From Bigelowiella natans CCMP2755 (lineage: Eukaryota > Cercozoa > Chlorarachniophyceae): 64,000 nucleotides of DNA. The stretch lies in assembly GCA_000320545.1 (NCBI GenBank), contig ADNK01001725.1, forward strand, positions 1 through 64,000, written 5' to 3'. The stretch's first letter is position 1. Each line of letters starts with the position of its first letter. The notes beneath the pieces are model-generated. The model searched no databases. It was not told the DNA's origin and saw only the letters and a list, made by a program, of their open reading frames with translations. This document shows positions 49,249 through 60,523 of this stretch, piece by piece. A program made the position numbers and the translations under genes.

Positions 49249-49319
49249 TGAGATGAGATTATTGCAACAACCGCTGGCAACTAGTTTTTCTGCATTTATT
49301 GATCAATGACAGAAGAACG

Positions 49320-49740
49320 ACGCAGCGCATTAGTACATAGCACGGCATCACTTGTCTATCTTGTAAGCTGCTAGCATACTACGTACATACGTTCATGTTA
49401 TAATGTACTCGGTTTTGCGCCATGGCACGCTATGGGTGTGCGTGACCGCATAATAAAAAATCCGTAGTATCCCGCGCAATAACAATTCTATCATTTCGCA
49501 GATTTACATATAGCCTCATGGTCGCCGCCATACTTTCATACACAAGCGACATTGCTTAACCTCGCGATTCTAGCTGTATGTTCCGCGGCATTGCAGCTCC
49601 ATGCCTATTATTAAACCTAGAGATACATTATTTGCATTTTCAAATGCAAGCATTTTTCATTGGGCTTTCGGGCTAGCTTGCGATGCAATTCATGGGCTGA
49701 GCGAAATAAGATTACATGCATTGCAAGATGCAAGACTTTT
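49320..49740. other. Palindromic-tetramer-rich intergenic block 8 (weak)
   Basis: Lies between convergent genes. CTAG, TGCA, CATG and GTAC words are enriched, but less densely than in blocks 2, 5 and 6. No gene seen. Confidence 0.4.
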
Positions 49741-49966
49741 GATTACGGAGCTTCTTCAATTGTTTTAAAATGATAATCGACAAAGAACTCCAGGATTTGT
49801 ACAAATGGCTATCTTGTAAACTCGCCATGTCCCTCTTACAACTGGTGCACGCCAATGGAGGATCGTCACACCATCTAATTTCTTTGAACCACCAATCTGC
49901 AGTGCTGCTTATTGAATATTTTAAAGTTTGTGTACATTGGTGTGAAATTCAGCATTAATGGATTGC

Positions 49967-52900
49967 TCAGTGCAGTCCAGCATCTTGGAGCTGCTTTAAG
50001 ACGTCGTCGTAACTCGTCCGCGTGAAGCTCGACATTGTTCTTTCCACAGCGAAACCTTTGTTAACATCGAGTAAATTCCTGTTTTCTTCTTCTTTGGTCG
50101 CTATTTTATCGTCATTGTTCCCGTTTTCATCTGGTCCCTCCGCACTTCGAGCCGGTACCACACCCGGCAGCTGCTGCTGGGGTTGTTGCCATTCATGCTG
50201 CTGCCGATCGCCGTTGTCACTTCCTATCGTTTTTGTATCCCTGTCGTCGAGGAGAGAATTCTGGGAATGTGACAATTCTTCGTTGGATTTATTTCCATCG
50301 GGGAAGTATAGCCCTGCCGCTGCCTTCTGCTCCTTGTTATCAATCGTTGTGGAGGTACTGTTCTCATTGGCGTTGCCTTTCTTATTCTTAACATCGGCTT
50401 CAGAACTCAGTGGGAAGAAGAGGCGCTTGCTGCCCTCATCAGTGTTAGTACTTAAACCTGTAGCCGAGCGCTGCTCACTGTCATCGTCATCTTGGGAGAT
50501 GGAGTTGTCGCGGCCTTCGAAAAAGTTTTTGATCGGTGGCTTCTCACTATTTTTGGTTTTGCTGGCATTGGATCGGAAGGAAGGGGAAGGCAGCTCAATA
50601 TTCATATTTCCCAGCTCCCCATCATCTTCATCTTTGTCCGAAATTGGCTGGACGGTAGAGGAGTTGGAGGAGCGGCAGCAGCAGCAGCAACACACCATTA
50701 TGAGTATCATCACCACTAGACCCCAACCCACTGCAGCCACTATCATAAAGCTAATGCCAAACATAAAAGAAGACGACGAATCTCCACCAGAAGAAGTAGT
50801 GGTGGTTGCCTGAATAATGAAGGGGAAAAAGACAAATTCTGTTGGGATTATGGAAATAAATTTCTATTTCTTAAACAATACGGGTGAATGAATTTACCCT
50901 ATTCAGCAATATCATTCAAATGCAAGTGAGAGGTGCCTCTCTGTGTAAATTCTCCCCTCTTCCACACCCGCCCCCCCCTCGTTCGTTTTCACAACTCCCA
51001 ATCCGAATACCGCTATTGGCGTTTGGCCGTCATATATTCTGGAGGAGGCATTGACACTTGTCGGAGTGTGTGGAAACCTAGGAACTGCTTGGGACCAATT
51101 GCTCTGAATTTGAGTCGCGAAGCTTGTCGAGCGCGTTGTCGCCATACGTATCTCGTATGCCACCAGCACAGAACCGCAGGATTTTTGCAAGGACACCATT
51201 GAACTTGATGTGTGGGCTGCACATGCCAGGGCTGTTGGGATGGGGAGAGAGCGATGCAGAAATGAGTTGTGATGATGACTGCGGATAACAGGTAGCATGA
51301 ATTCTGTTCTTTACAGCACACGCACGAGGTTGGGGATAGGCGAATGCTGTTTCTCTTCGAACGAAAGGACGCGATACAAAGTTAGTTATTTTTAGATTGG
51401 GCGTTGGTAACTAAGAGAAATTCTGAATGACGAAGGAAGTTGTACCGTTTGTGAGATCTGTGATAAGGTTTGGGGTGGTGCACGTCAGGCTTTGAAACAG
51501 CAACTCCCCACTCACGATCGACATGGAAATCGATGACGATGTCAAGTCTGAGAAAATAGAATTTTGCGGAAGAGAATCATGAAAAACACATCAGCGCATT
51601 CGTTAATGTCTTCTCCCCACCACCAACTAGCCGAACAAGTGTGTCATCGAATATTGCACGGTGCAAAAAGTGATGGGACGAAGGATGAGAGTTCTTGTAT
51701 AATTTTAAATCTCTTTCCTCACCATCTGATAAACATGGCGTGGGAGCAGCGGTCGCCTGGAGAGTTACTTGCGGAGAGGATGTAGGTCCAGCAGTGGAGA
51801 ATACTGATGGACCTAATGTTGGAGATGTGGAAGGAGCGATTGATGGAGAGGAGGAGGAAGGAGAGCATGATGGGTTAAGTGTAGCGGTGGGTGCTCGAGA
51901 AGAAGGTTGTGGAGCTTGAGTTGCAGGAGACATTGATGAAGGGGATATGCTGGGCATCGATGACGGAGAACCCGTTGGAGATCCTAAGAGAGGAAGAAGG
52001 AGGAGAAGCACAGCGAAAGGGAGAAGAAATGATTAGTAACGACCGTAACAACATATATGGTTCATGGCAATCGCACGATCCCCGACGATATACATACCTG
52101 TATTAATCACAGGGGACGCTGAAGGTGATGATGAGGGGGCTGAGGTCGGCATTCTACTCGGGGCTGCACTTGGCATCGTTGTAGGTGATAATGAGGGGGC
52201 TCCGGAAGAAACAACCGGAGAAGACGTTGGTTCACCGGTTGGTGTCAAAGAGGGAGAGAAAGAGGGTGCGAAAGAGGGTGATGCTGTAGGGTCGGTGTTA
52301 GGTGTACACGAAGGAGCGTGAGAGGGGGAGGATGATGGATGAGAGGAAGGCGATACTGAAGGCGATGTTGTCGGCACAGCCTATTGGAAATTCATTTATT
52401 TGTGAGAGTTGTGAAAAATAGTAGCAACGAACAAGAGGCGATTCATAATCGGTTTTCAAACCTCAATAAGGTCCTAGACAATTCACCATCATCATTATTA
52501 TCAACAAACTACTGCTTGTACTGCTTCGCCTACTACCGTAGGCACACTGGAAGGATTGCTCGAATGCGGAGTGGAAGTAGGGGAGGTTGTTGGAGCGCTA
52601 GTTGGGTCACGCGTAGGCGCGAGAGAGGGCGAACTACTCGGTGATGGCGACGGTGCTGCTGACGGATTTGAAGATGGAGAATGTGATGGGGTGTGGGAAG
52701 GAGATGCTGTGCCTGATGTCGGTGAGAATGACGGAGCTATGCTAGGACAGACACTCGGGCCCTTTTAGTTAGATGATAAGGAAGTTCCATCGTAAGGATG
52801 ATAACATTAATAATAATGATGATGATGATGATAATGATGAGGAACAAGTAAGATGAAGATGGTGGTAATGACTAGCTGCTTTTTTGGAGCTGCGGCGAGA

Positions 52901-53991
52901 AAGAAAAACATGACAACTGATATTTACAACTTTACAACGAACATTTCACGCTAGGCAATTCATCATAGAAGACGTTATCCATCACGGAAATCATCCTTTT
53001 CTTTCACACCTTTGTCGGTGTTGTCGATGGCATCACGCTTGGGCCAAACGTGAAGGGCGCAGTTGTGGGAGAGGCCGACGGACAAGACGTAGGCGACGAG
53101 GTGGGAGAGAAAGATTGCGGTGAGATTGAGGGAGCAATACTGGGTGCTGAAGTTGGGGAAAGGCTAGGGCAACAACTTGGCGACACGCTGGGAGAAATTG
53201 TTGGATTTATGCTCGGGCAAAGGCTGGGAGCAGTGGTACTGCTAATTTTGGGAGAAGTAGAGGGGGATAGGGAAGGGCAAGAAGTTGGGCAACTACTTGG
53301 ACTTATGCTCGGGCCTAGGCTGGGAGAAGTGGTAGGGGCGACGCTAGGAACAGTGGAGGGGGACAGGGAAGGGCAAGAAGTGGGGCAACTACTCATGGCA
53401 CTGGGAGAAGTTGAGGGAACAGTTGTGGGGGTTGCAGAGGGGGAGAGTGTGGGGGAAACGCTTGGCGCTGTGGTTGGCGTAATCGAAGGTCCATTGCTGA
53501 GTAGCAAAATGCTTCAAAGGTGAACAAAATTGGAACCCAACAAATGTAGATATCACACATATCCATCATACACAGACAATGCACTACCTTGGGCTGGTAG
53601 TTGGTGCAGTGGAAGGTGAGTTCGTCGGGGATAATGTCATAGCTTGTTTCAGAGGAAGCGCTAATGTCCCGCTTGCCTCCGCAGCCTGCAACTCCGTTAA
53701 CCCATAGTTATTTTGCCCAACTTCCTCAAGGGCGCATCCAGCTAACAGTGCTTTTGGTGTTCCAGAAACACGCACGAGCGAAGGGTATCTACAGGAAGAG
53801 AAGAACTTCGTGTCGCCGTTGGTTATCAATATTTCGCCATCGAATCTGTGAAGTATACAAATCATTTGAGTCAATAATTCAGTCTACTTTTGGCCATCAT
53901 CATTATCATCATAATTATATCATTATGCTAACTATGCTAATAATCTCCGTCACTGTAAGTACTCTACTCCATCATATATTCGAAGATAAAG

Positions 53992-54028
<37 letters not shown>

Positions 54029-54320
54029 CGCGGTGCCCGTGTTGTTCCATATTGAGAAGTCGGATGAGAAGGCATGCGAAATCGCCATTAAACCGTCGCG
54101 CTCGTCAAAGAACAGGGCGTGGTAGATTCCGTTGGAATCGATATAAAAGTCAGGTTCTACTTGCCCTACTTCCCCTTCGTAAAGACCAAGTCCGAAAATA
54201 TTTGCCGAGGAAAACGTGTATGTTGCCGGATTGATCCAGTCACTCGCTGTCACCGTTCCTATTTGATGTTCAGTTGAAATTTATACAAGTGTACAGGTGT
54301 ATGCAGCCTGCACGCATGTA

Positions 54321-54351
<31 letters not shown>

Positions 54352-54369
54352 GCGGGGGGGGGGGGGGGG

Positions 54370-54405
<36 letters not shown>

Positions 54406-55209
54406 TCCGAATATGTACTTTCGTATTGGATGTATTTGAATACTCATCATGATAACTAACAAGGTACTGCTGTACCTATCAAGTAGCATGCTTCAGTAGG
54501 TTTTCCATGGCATGCCCGAATCATCCGATATAGCCCTCTTAGACTCCCATCCGCATAGATATGCGGTGACATTTGTAGAGAGTGATAATTCAAGTCTACT
54601 GGATCTGCGAGTAGAGATGGAGCTGCCCACGAGCTGTCTACATTAGGCGTCGTGGTGTATGAAACCCATGTTTTCAGGTCGAGAGCATATGCATCGTTGG
54701 TGCATTCACCGAACTTTGGTGCGAAAAGGTTGCTAGATATTGTAGTGTTAGTCGTGCAGTCGCATGGGGTAGTGCTGCTGTTGACATTTCCGTTGATGAC
54801 CTGCATGATGTGGGAATGGTAAACTCGTTAATCATATAACAACACAGCAATACATTATCTTTTAAAAAAACAATCTATTGCTGCCAGTTGGGTGATGAGT
54901 TTATATATGTGTGCACGCGTGCCCATTCGCATCATACATATCTCATCGTTGGAAAAAATGTCAATACATATATGGTTGGGACGACGTGTCATGATAAACG
55001 TGCATCAGTGCGCTGCTGGCTACCTCTGCGCTGAAGTACATGATGTACAAGCCGTTTGGTTCTCGAATCACTTTGGGGTCAAAAGAAAGAGCGGGGAACA
55101 CCACCCCTGTTTTCGAGTAAGGGCCGCTTGGGCTGCTAGCTGTTGCGTGGACAACCCGGCTGACAAGAAAAGGGTATAGATTTACTAACAATATCAATAG
55201 ATTGCACAC

Positions 55210-55252
<43 letters not shown>

Positions 55253-55860
55253 CAACAGAGTGACCAACGCATCTATCTATCTATATGAAGAAAATGCATG
55301 AAACCTTTTTGTTAAAGAAGGATCATATCATCGATCAGCACGCACCTATTTGCTTGCCACGCCGTATTCCCACATGACTTGATAACTTCTGTCGCCCACA
55401 TATGGTACGTGCTTGATGTCTGGTCATAGACAACTGTACCGCCGCGCGACGAGAGGGGTGTGCTGTCCCCAGCAGGGATATACCTAAACATCATTAAGGA
55501 AATTTCGTAGAAGTTCCCAGGATATTTGCTTCATTGCATACATTGTGTTTTATATATTAGCAGCTAATAAATAAATTTAAATGTGATTATAATATTATCT
55601 CAAATGCACAGCAATAGTCTCATTATCAACTTCATTGACCACTACCTACAACGCTGTTATTTATTCTTCTAATACGCCTACCCAAAGCTGTTGAGATTGA
55701 CAGTATCAATGCTGAAAACAGAGCAGCTGGTCCCTGTCCATCCCGCATAACAGATACATGCGCCATTCACGCATCCTCCGTTGTAGGAGCAATCTAAGCT
55801 CGACGTGCACGCATCAACGCCTCCCAAGATCGAGATTAGGAGAGTCCTGAACAATATCAT
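49967..55860 (-). CDS. Single-pass surface protein: signal peptide, EGF, GH43-like propeller, PT stalk, TM, long cytosolic tail (1228 aa)
   Basis: Thirteen exons: 55682-55860, 55346-55483, 55024-55159, 54476-54800, 54030-54258, 53588-53845, 53010-53496, 52537-52761, 52098-52380, 51723-51983, 51446-51547, 51011-51231 and 49967-50809. Total 3687 nt; every phase closes. Residues 1-17 are a signal peptide (MILFRTLLISILGGVDA). Residues 18-47 are an EGF-like module with six Cys (C-x5-C-x5-C-x4-C-x-C-x8-C). Residues about 50-400 read as a five-bladed glycosidase-type (GH43/GH32-like) propeller, with G-G-T-V-V-Y-D, R-V-V-H-A-T-A-S-S-P-S-G-P-Y and V-E-P-D-F-Y. Residues 405-838 are a Ser/Pro/Thr stalk with paired S-C-P-T-S-C-P-S units. 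Residues 839-948 form a membrane-proximal domain (possibly SEA-like). The TM near 968-990 is followed by six Cys, perhaps palmitoylated. A 235-residue acidic, Ser-rich tail follows. Catalytic residues cannot be assigned. Function: sugar-binding or cleaving receptor or wall sensor (inference). Confidence 0.85.
50810..51010 (-). other. Intron 12 of the propeller surface-protein gene
   Basis: GT-AG intron (donor GCG|GTATTC, acceptor TTATTCAG) separating the membrane-proximal domain from the TM and tail exon. The open frame running through it is not used. Confidence 0.7.
53994..54404. repeat. (TA)n and compound (CA)n(CG)n-G(n)-(GA)n microsatellites
   Basis: (TA)n about 53996-54026. Compound array about 54319-54404: CA, then CG, then 17 or more G, then GA. 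Both lie in introns of the propeller gene. Confidence 0.9.
55208..55252. repeat. (TA)n array
   Basis: In the intron before exon 3 of the propeller gene. Confidence 0.85.
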
Positions 55861-56022
55861 CCCTTAACGACTATGCATAGCGTGGCCTATGGATGCTTTG
55901 GGCGAAGAATCAGCCAAACCACATGATGCCCATGCCGGACACCATGTTCATTGTGGGAAATGGAAGACGCTCTTTGAAGTTAATCGAACCGCACATAATC
56001 CCATGTCGCTGACTTGGAAGGC

Positions 56023-56450
56023 ATGGCATTTGTCTTAAAACGAAAGCTTTTACTGCGTTACTACTCAAACGTTACCAATGGGAATCGAATCCGAAGAAAT
56101 CTAGGGCAATTCTGTAATTTGTCCTATTCAATGTTGTCGCTTATCAGAATCGGCATCAGGAGGCCTCCAAGAGAGAAATCGCAAAATTCAGGGATGCAGA
56201 AGGACTTGCATCAACGGCTGTTGTGCTCACGGTTCCAGTAGTTGCCTTCACGCTCGTAATCGTGCTAGGCGATGCGATTTGTCCATCAGTGCTTTGGAAA
56301 ACGAGAGCATAGAATCTTCACCTATGCCTATATATGCAGGTCTATCATCTTTCAGCACTCGCTACGACCGCTGGAGGGTGCGACGAACTAAATTCAGAAT
56401 TGAAGACAGCAACTGCTCGACTATGGTCTTTTTTTGGCAATAAATGGTGA
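56023..56450 (+). CDS. Tentative 99-aa single-TM protein
   Basis: The model uses exons 56023-56070, 56148-56288 and 56340-56450 (300 nt, phases close). The middle exon is the best supported. After an acceptor TTATCAG it encodes a charged helix (E-A-S-K-R-E-I-A-K-F-R-D-A-E) followed by a clear TM segment (S-T-A-V-V-L-T-V-P-V-V-A-F-T-L-V-I-V-L). The last exon follows a good acceptor (CTATATATGCAG) and ends at TGA 56450. The introns are short (77 and 51 nt) and the start is uncertain. A second open frame (about 56437-56590) with its own hydrophobic stretch follows immediately in another phase and could be the real 3' exon. Its 5' side faces the start of the propeller gene. Confidence 0.35.
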
Positions 56451-57034
56451 TGATAATGAAGGAGCTGATATGCGGCTGGGACCTTCTGCGATTTCTGCCA
56501 TTCTTGCTCGTCTGTTTGGTGCAACGGCTCTGCTCATGTGTTTCGCGTGCCGTACGAATGGCAAGTCTCGCAATCAAACGAGTGTCTAAGTTGAGATCGC
56601 TTTTATTTAAAAACGCGGAAAGCTTTTAATTAACTACTTCGATCATGTACTATGAATGTTACAATAAAATAAAAGTCCACTGCTTTTGATCAACGCGTCT
56701 CTATTGTCTCTTCTTCTGACCACATTGCAAAGCATTGGAGTCGAGGTCATGAACATCTCTCTCTTTGCGTGTGCAGTGCAGGTCAAGATTGAAATTATGT
56801 GGATATAATGATGCAATGCAGCAGTATCTACAAACGGTGGCTACATCTTTTAATCCATATGTCCACAAACTAATACGATGTTGATCTACATCGTACATGC
56901 GCTGTGTGCTCCTTCAAATACATAATTGTTCGTGCTCGCAGCATTAAGAGCTACTGATACGACATTGCGGCGTAAGGCCGACGGCAAGTATTGATTTCAT
57001 TGCAGAATAATGATACGCTGAGCTCTCCTACTGC

Positions 57035-57067
<33 letters not shown>
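56451..57067. other. Spacer with no accepted gene
   Basis: Contains an open hydrophobic frame at about 56437-56590 and, near 56952, a short acceptor-flanked open stretch. Neither could be joined. (AGT)n lies at about 57034-57066. Confidence 0.35.
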
Positions 57068-57346
57068 CTGTCGATGGTCGATCGGAGAGCGCTGCTATCG
57101 AAGCTATGCTCACATCGCACGAACGCGTGAGGTCGCAGCATCTCGATCTCGCCGCAAATTTGAATCAGTCATCACCCACATTAGACGACAACTCGCTTAC
57201 GCATGCTCATTGTGTATCAATTCAATGCAAAATGTGTAAGTATAAAGAGGGAGCATTATCGCTGCTCGCTGCGAGACCTCGCAGCGTTTTCTGTGATTTT
57301 TGTTGATATGCATGCATTACTAATCAGGTGCACATCTTCACTAAAG
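57068..57346 (+). CDS. Tentative 3' exons of a small gene
   Basis: The open stretch 57068-57235 ends at a strong donor (ATGT|GTAAGTAT). It can join an acceptor at 57327 (CTAATCAG), giving a stop after five more codons at about 57344. Composition of the encoded peptide is protein-like (A-M-L-T-S-H-E-R-V-R-S-Q-H-L-D-L). No upstream exon was found; an (AGT)n array precedes it directly. No family recognised. Confidence 0.25.
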
Positions 57347-57361
57347 AGAACACTCACGTTA

Positions 57362-59879
57362 TCAGTCCATTCCCAGCAAATTTCCTTCATTTGATTCTTC
57401 ATCCTCGTCTAAGCAATTATCGTCATCAGCCTGGCTTTCCTGGTGCAGGTTTTTCTTCATTTCATCTAAAACTTCCGTATATGACGGTGCTTCTGTATAT
57501 GACGGTGCTTTGACTTTTGCTCTGCTGGCTGAAACATCTTTTGCCCTAGATGGTGGAGGCTTAGAAAGTGGAGGGTCTCTTCTCTTGCTTGTGCTCTTCG
57601 TGTCAATGCTATGTCCACGAGTATACTTTATTCTTGAATAGCGGTTATCATCTTTGTATATTTCCTGCCGCTCCAAGCGATGCTTCAGTTTTTCCATAAT
57701 TCCTTGCTGGCTACGCGTCCTAAAGTGCGTATCTCTCATTGCAATACTCACCAAGTCGTTGGTCAGAGGTAGCTCAGTCTCTACCATCCAATGCACAAGC
57801 TGTGCAGCAAACTTCGAATCCTGACGAGTGATCAGGGTGTACGCGGTGCCTTCCTTGTCGCTGCCGCGTGCAGTCCGGCCTATTCGATGGATATGAGACG
57901 CAATGTCTCTCGCAGGATCAAAATTCACCACAGTCTTTATGTTTCGAATGTCCATCCCTCTGGAAACGAGATCAGACCCAACAAGCACAGTGTACGCGCC
58001 CGATTTGAACCCATCCACACAGGCTTTCCTGTGATTAGGGTCAATACCCGAGTGCACGATGCCTGCATTGTGGCCCTCGTTTTCGATCATCTTATGAACG
58101 AGCTCCACTTTGTCTCTTCCTGTGCAGAATATAAGCACCTCCCCGAGCTCAATCAGCTCTTCGAGATGATCTTGTAGCCACCTTGCTTTAGCCTTAGAGT
58201 CGCGCAGCAGAACATAGTCTTGCTGGATTTTGTTGTGCGTCCCAGCGCTATGAATACCGACGGTTATTCGTAGGGGTTCGGTGATGGTTGACTGCACAAG
58301 GCTGATGATATCTTGAGGAATGGTGGCACCAAACAACAGCATCTGCCGGTCCTCCCGTATTCGAGAGACGATCGATCGTACCTGGTACTCAAACCCTGCG
58401 TCGAGTAGCCTATCAGTCTCATCGAATACCAGGTATGACACCCCTTCAATCTTGCCAGACCGCATTTCAATCAAGTCAAGCATCCTTCCAGGAGTGCAAA
58501 CGATGATATCTGCGCCATACTTGATTAGGTTCTTGTGCTGATCGGATTTGGACTGACCTCCAAAGAGGCCCTGCACAACAAGCGAGAAGGGCTCCGCATA
58601 TTTGCTGCAATCGCGCGTGATTTGAGATGCAAGCTCTCTTGTGGGAACCACCACCAGTCCAACAGCTCTCGGCTTTGTCTTCCTGCCATGGTTGTCTTCA
58701 ACTTTCCGGCGATTGTGTAGCACGTGCACGATCATTGGCAGCACGAATGCTAACGTTTTACCGGTACCTGTCGGTGCAATGCCGATGATATCCATCCCAC
58801 TCAACGCAGCCGGTATGCACTGGGCTTGTATTGGCATCGGTCCTGTGAATCCTTCTCCTTCGAGAGTTGACAGCATGTCTGCTGGTAGGCCCAAAGTCGC
58901 TAAATTTATGCCCTGGAGGGGGCAAATTGGTGCCGCCACTGCCGTCTATCGTGATACCGAGAAGCTCTCTTTGCTTAGAAGCTGCCGCTACGTCGACTTT
59001 GGAGTGGTTTCCAATGTCATAAATCCCTCCTTTTGGAGGTCTGAATACGTTCTTCTTCACGCTCTCTTTGCCGGCCGAATGCAATCGTTCCCGTTCGGTC
59101 TTAGCAGGGCCACGAAGAGGCTTCACCTTTATTTTGCGTCTCCACACAGAGTTTGGGTCCTCTTGATACCTGAGAACAGCGCGCTTTTCCTCTGACTTCT
59201 CTGCCTCCTCATTCTCGCGCTTCTCCATTTCTGCTATTTCCTTTCGATGTTCAACCTCAGAATCGTAATCTGAATCAGGCTTTTTTGCATATATTTTTTT
59301 CCCTCTTTTTTTCAGAAAGTCCATGTACTCTAGCCCCGGGGACTCGGATCCTTCCATGTTTTCTTCAAACTCCTGAATCATCTGGTCACACCTGCGCTCC
59401 TTTGGCTGATGCTGTGTCGACCCTTCATAGCGTTCACCAGCACCGTCGTTCTGCTCCGAATCCTTGATTTCTTGCTCAATTTTCTTCATATAAGCATCGA
59501 GTGGGTCCTCCTCCTCCTCCTCCTCTTCCACCACCTCTTTCCCACCTCTTAGCTTCAGAAGATAACCCCTGAAGGGGCTGCCTCCGCTCCTTATCCCTCT
59601 ACTTCTGATAGAGATTTCCCCAAAAGTTGTACCTCCTGCCCTCACCAACTTCGGAATAGTTCTAGTGTCACGCATTACATTCTTCTTATTCGTCACAAGC
59701 TGCTGCTGCCTCTGCTGCTGCTGTTGGCGTTGCGCGTGAGAGTGAGACTTACATATATCCTTACTGCAAGATAATGTGTGGCGGTTGTTACAGGTCTCAA
59801 AACGAGAAACAAAGATAAGGGGGAGGAGTGCTGCCAGGAATGCAACGACAAAGATGGACCGACCGAGCAGATTGGGCAT
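57362..59879 (-). pseudogene. DEAD-box RNA helicase (DDX42/DDX46-like) with signal-peptide leader and a 1-nt frameshift
   Basis: Two overlapping minus frames form one protein. The first (ATG 59879) begins with a signal-peptide-like segment (L-G-R-S-I-F-V-V-A-F-L-A-A-L-L-P-L-I-F-V, residues 5-24). A basic, Gln/Ser-rich stretch to about 105 follows, then E-E-D-P-L-D-A-Y-M (123-131), a signature of Prp5/DDX46/DDX42 N-termini. It reads on to L-P-P-P-G-H-K-F-S-D-F-G. The second frame carries the helicase core: I-Q-A-Q (Q motif), A-P-T-G-T-G-K-T (I), P-T-R-E-L-A (Ia), T-P-G-R (Ib), D-E-T-D (II, not DEAD), G-A-T (III, not SAT), S-R-G-M-D (V), H-R-I-G-R-T-A-R-G (VI). It has no nearby ATG. Removing one base in the GGG near 58889-58893 would join F-G to L-P-A-D-M-L. 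The cause may be an assembly error, a true disruption or recoding. The intact product would be about 837 aa. Single exon, unlike its neighbours. Confidence 0.8.
57477..57514 (-). repeat. 18-nt coding duplication in the helicase tail
   Basis: Two copies of an 18-nt unit encode A-P-S-Y-T-E twice near the C-terminus of the helicase. Confidence 0.8.
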
Positions 59880-60523
59880 CAGGATCTCCTCCTCCTCCCC
59901 CTTCTTATTCTACGGACGCTAGTCCAAGTAAAGAAAGGGAGTCAATCCACATTGTATTCCTGGTGTTGTTGCTACAGCAATGGCCCAGTCCTCCGTCTAT
60001 CTATCCCTCCCTTTCAGGGCTCATGGCAGGGGCGGCAGCATCGCTGGGATGTCCCGGATAATAATTGTATTCACATGTACATGTACATTTCTAAAATCAC
60101 GATGTTTTTCGCATATATTTAAGTCTAAAATAGAGATCACATCCAATCGGATGAAAAGTGACTACAAGGAAGAAGAACAGTGCAGACAGACATACCAGCA
60201 ACAACTAATAGATAACGCCTAAATTCCAGGGGCATCATGATTGCAGAATACCATAGTTGCGACAACCAAATTGAAATGTCTCTCACAAAAAACCTCTTCA
60301 TAGTCAAGGTACCCCCAGGATGTTACTGCTGCGACAAACAATTCAGGATGTCTTTTCGCATAAAACTCTTTAATAATATCGACGATGTCTAATATTTGAA
60401 ATTTCGAATTCCTCTCCCTCCTCGTCGTCGTTCGGTCACCAGGCAACAAACGATCGGATGGGCGATCAATAATAATCGATTACACTGTACTCGATGTAGT
60501 AGCATTTGGGAGAAGTATTTATC
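59880..60523. other. Divergent intergenic region between helicase and fucosyltransferase-like genes
   Basis: No palindromic block. A minus-strand open stretch of about 85 codons (to 60219) lacks an ATG near its 5' end and was not accepted as a gene, though its composition is protein-like. Confidence 0.45.

Noticed and set aside
50022-50813. 263-codon plus-strand frame
   Set aside because: Shadow of the cytosolic-tail exon of the propeller gene, which has the TM segment and in-phase splice junctions.
53050-53523. 157-codon plus-strand Gly/Glu/Val frame
   Set aside because: Antisense of the S-P-T stalk repeats.
58758-58887. Tail of the helicase N-terminal frame (after S-D-F-G-P)
   Set aside because: Translated out of frame after the one-base shift; not a real C-terminus.
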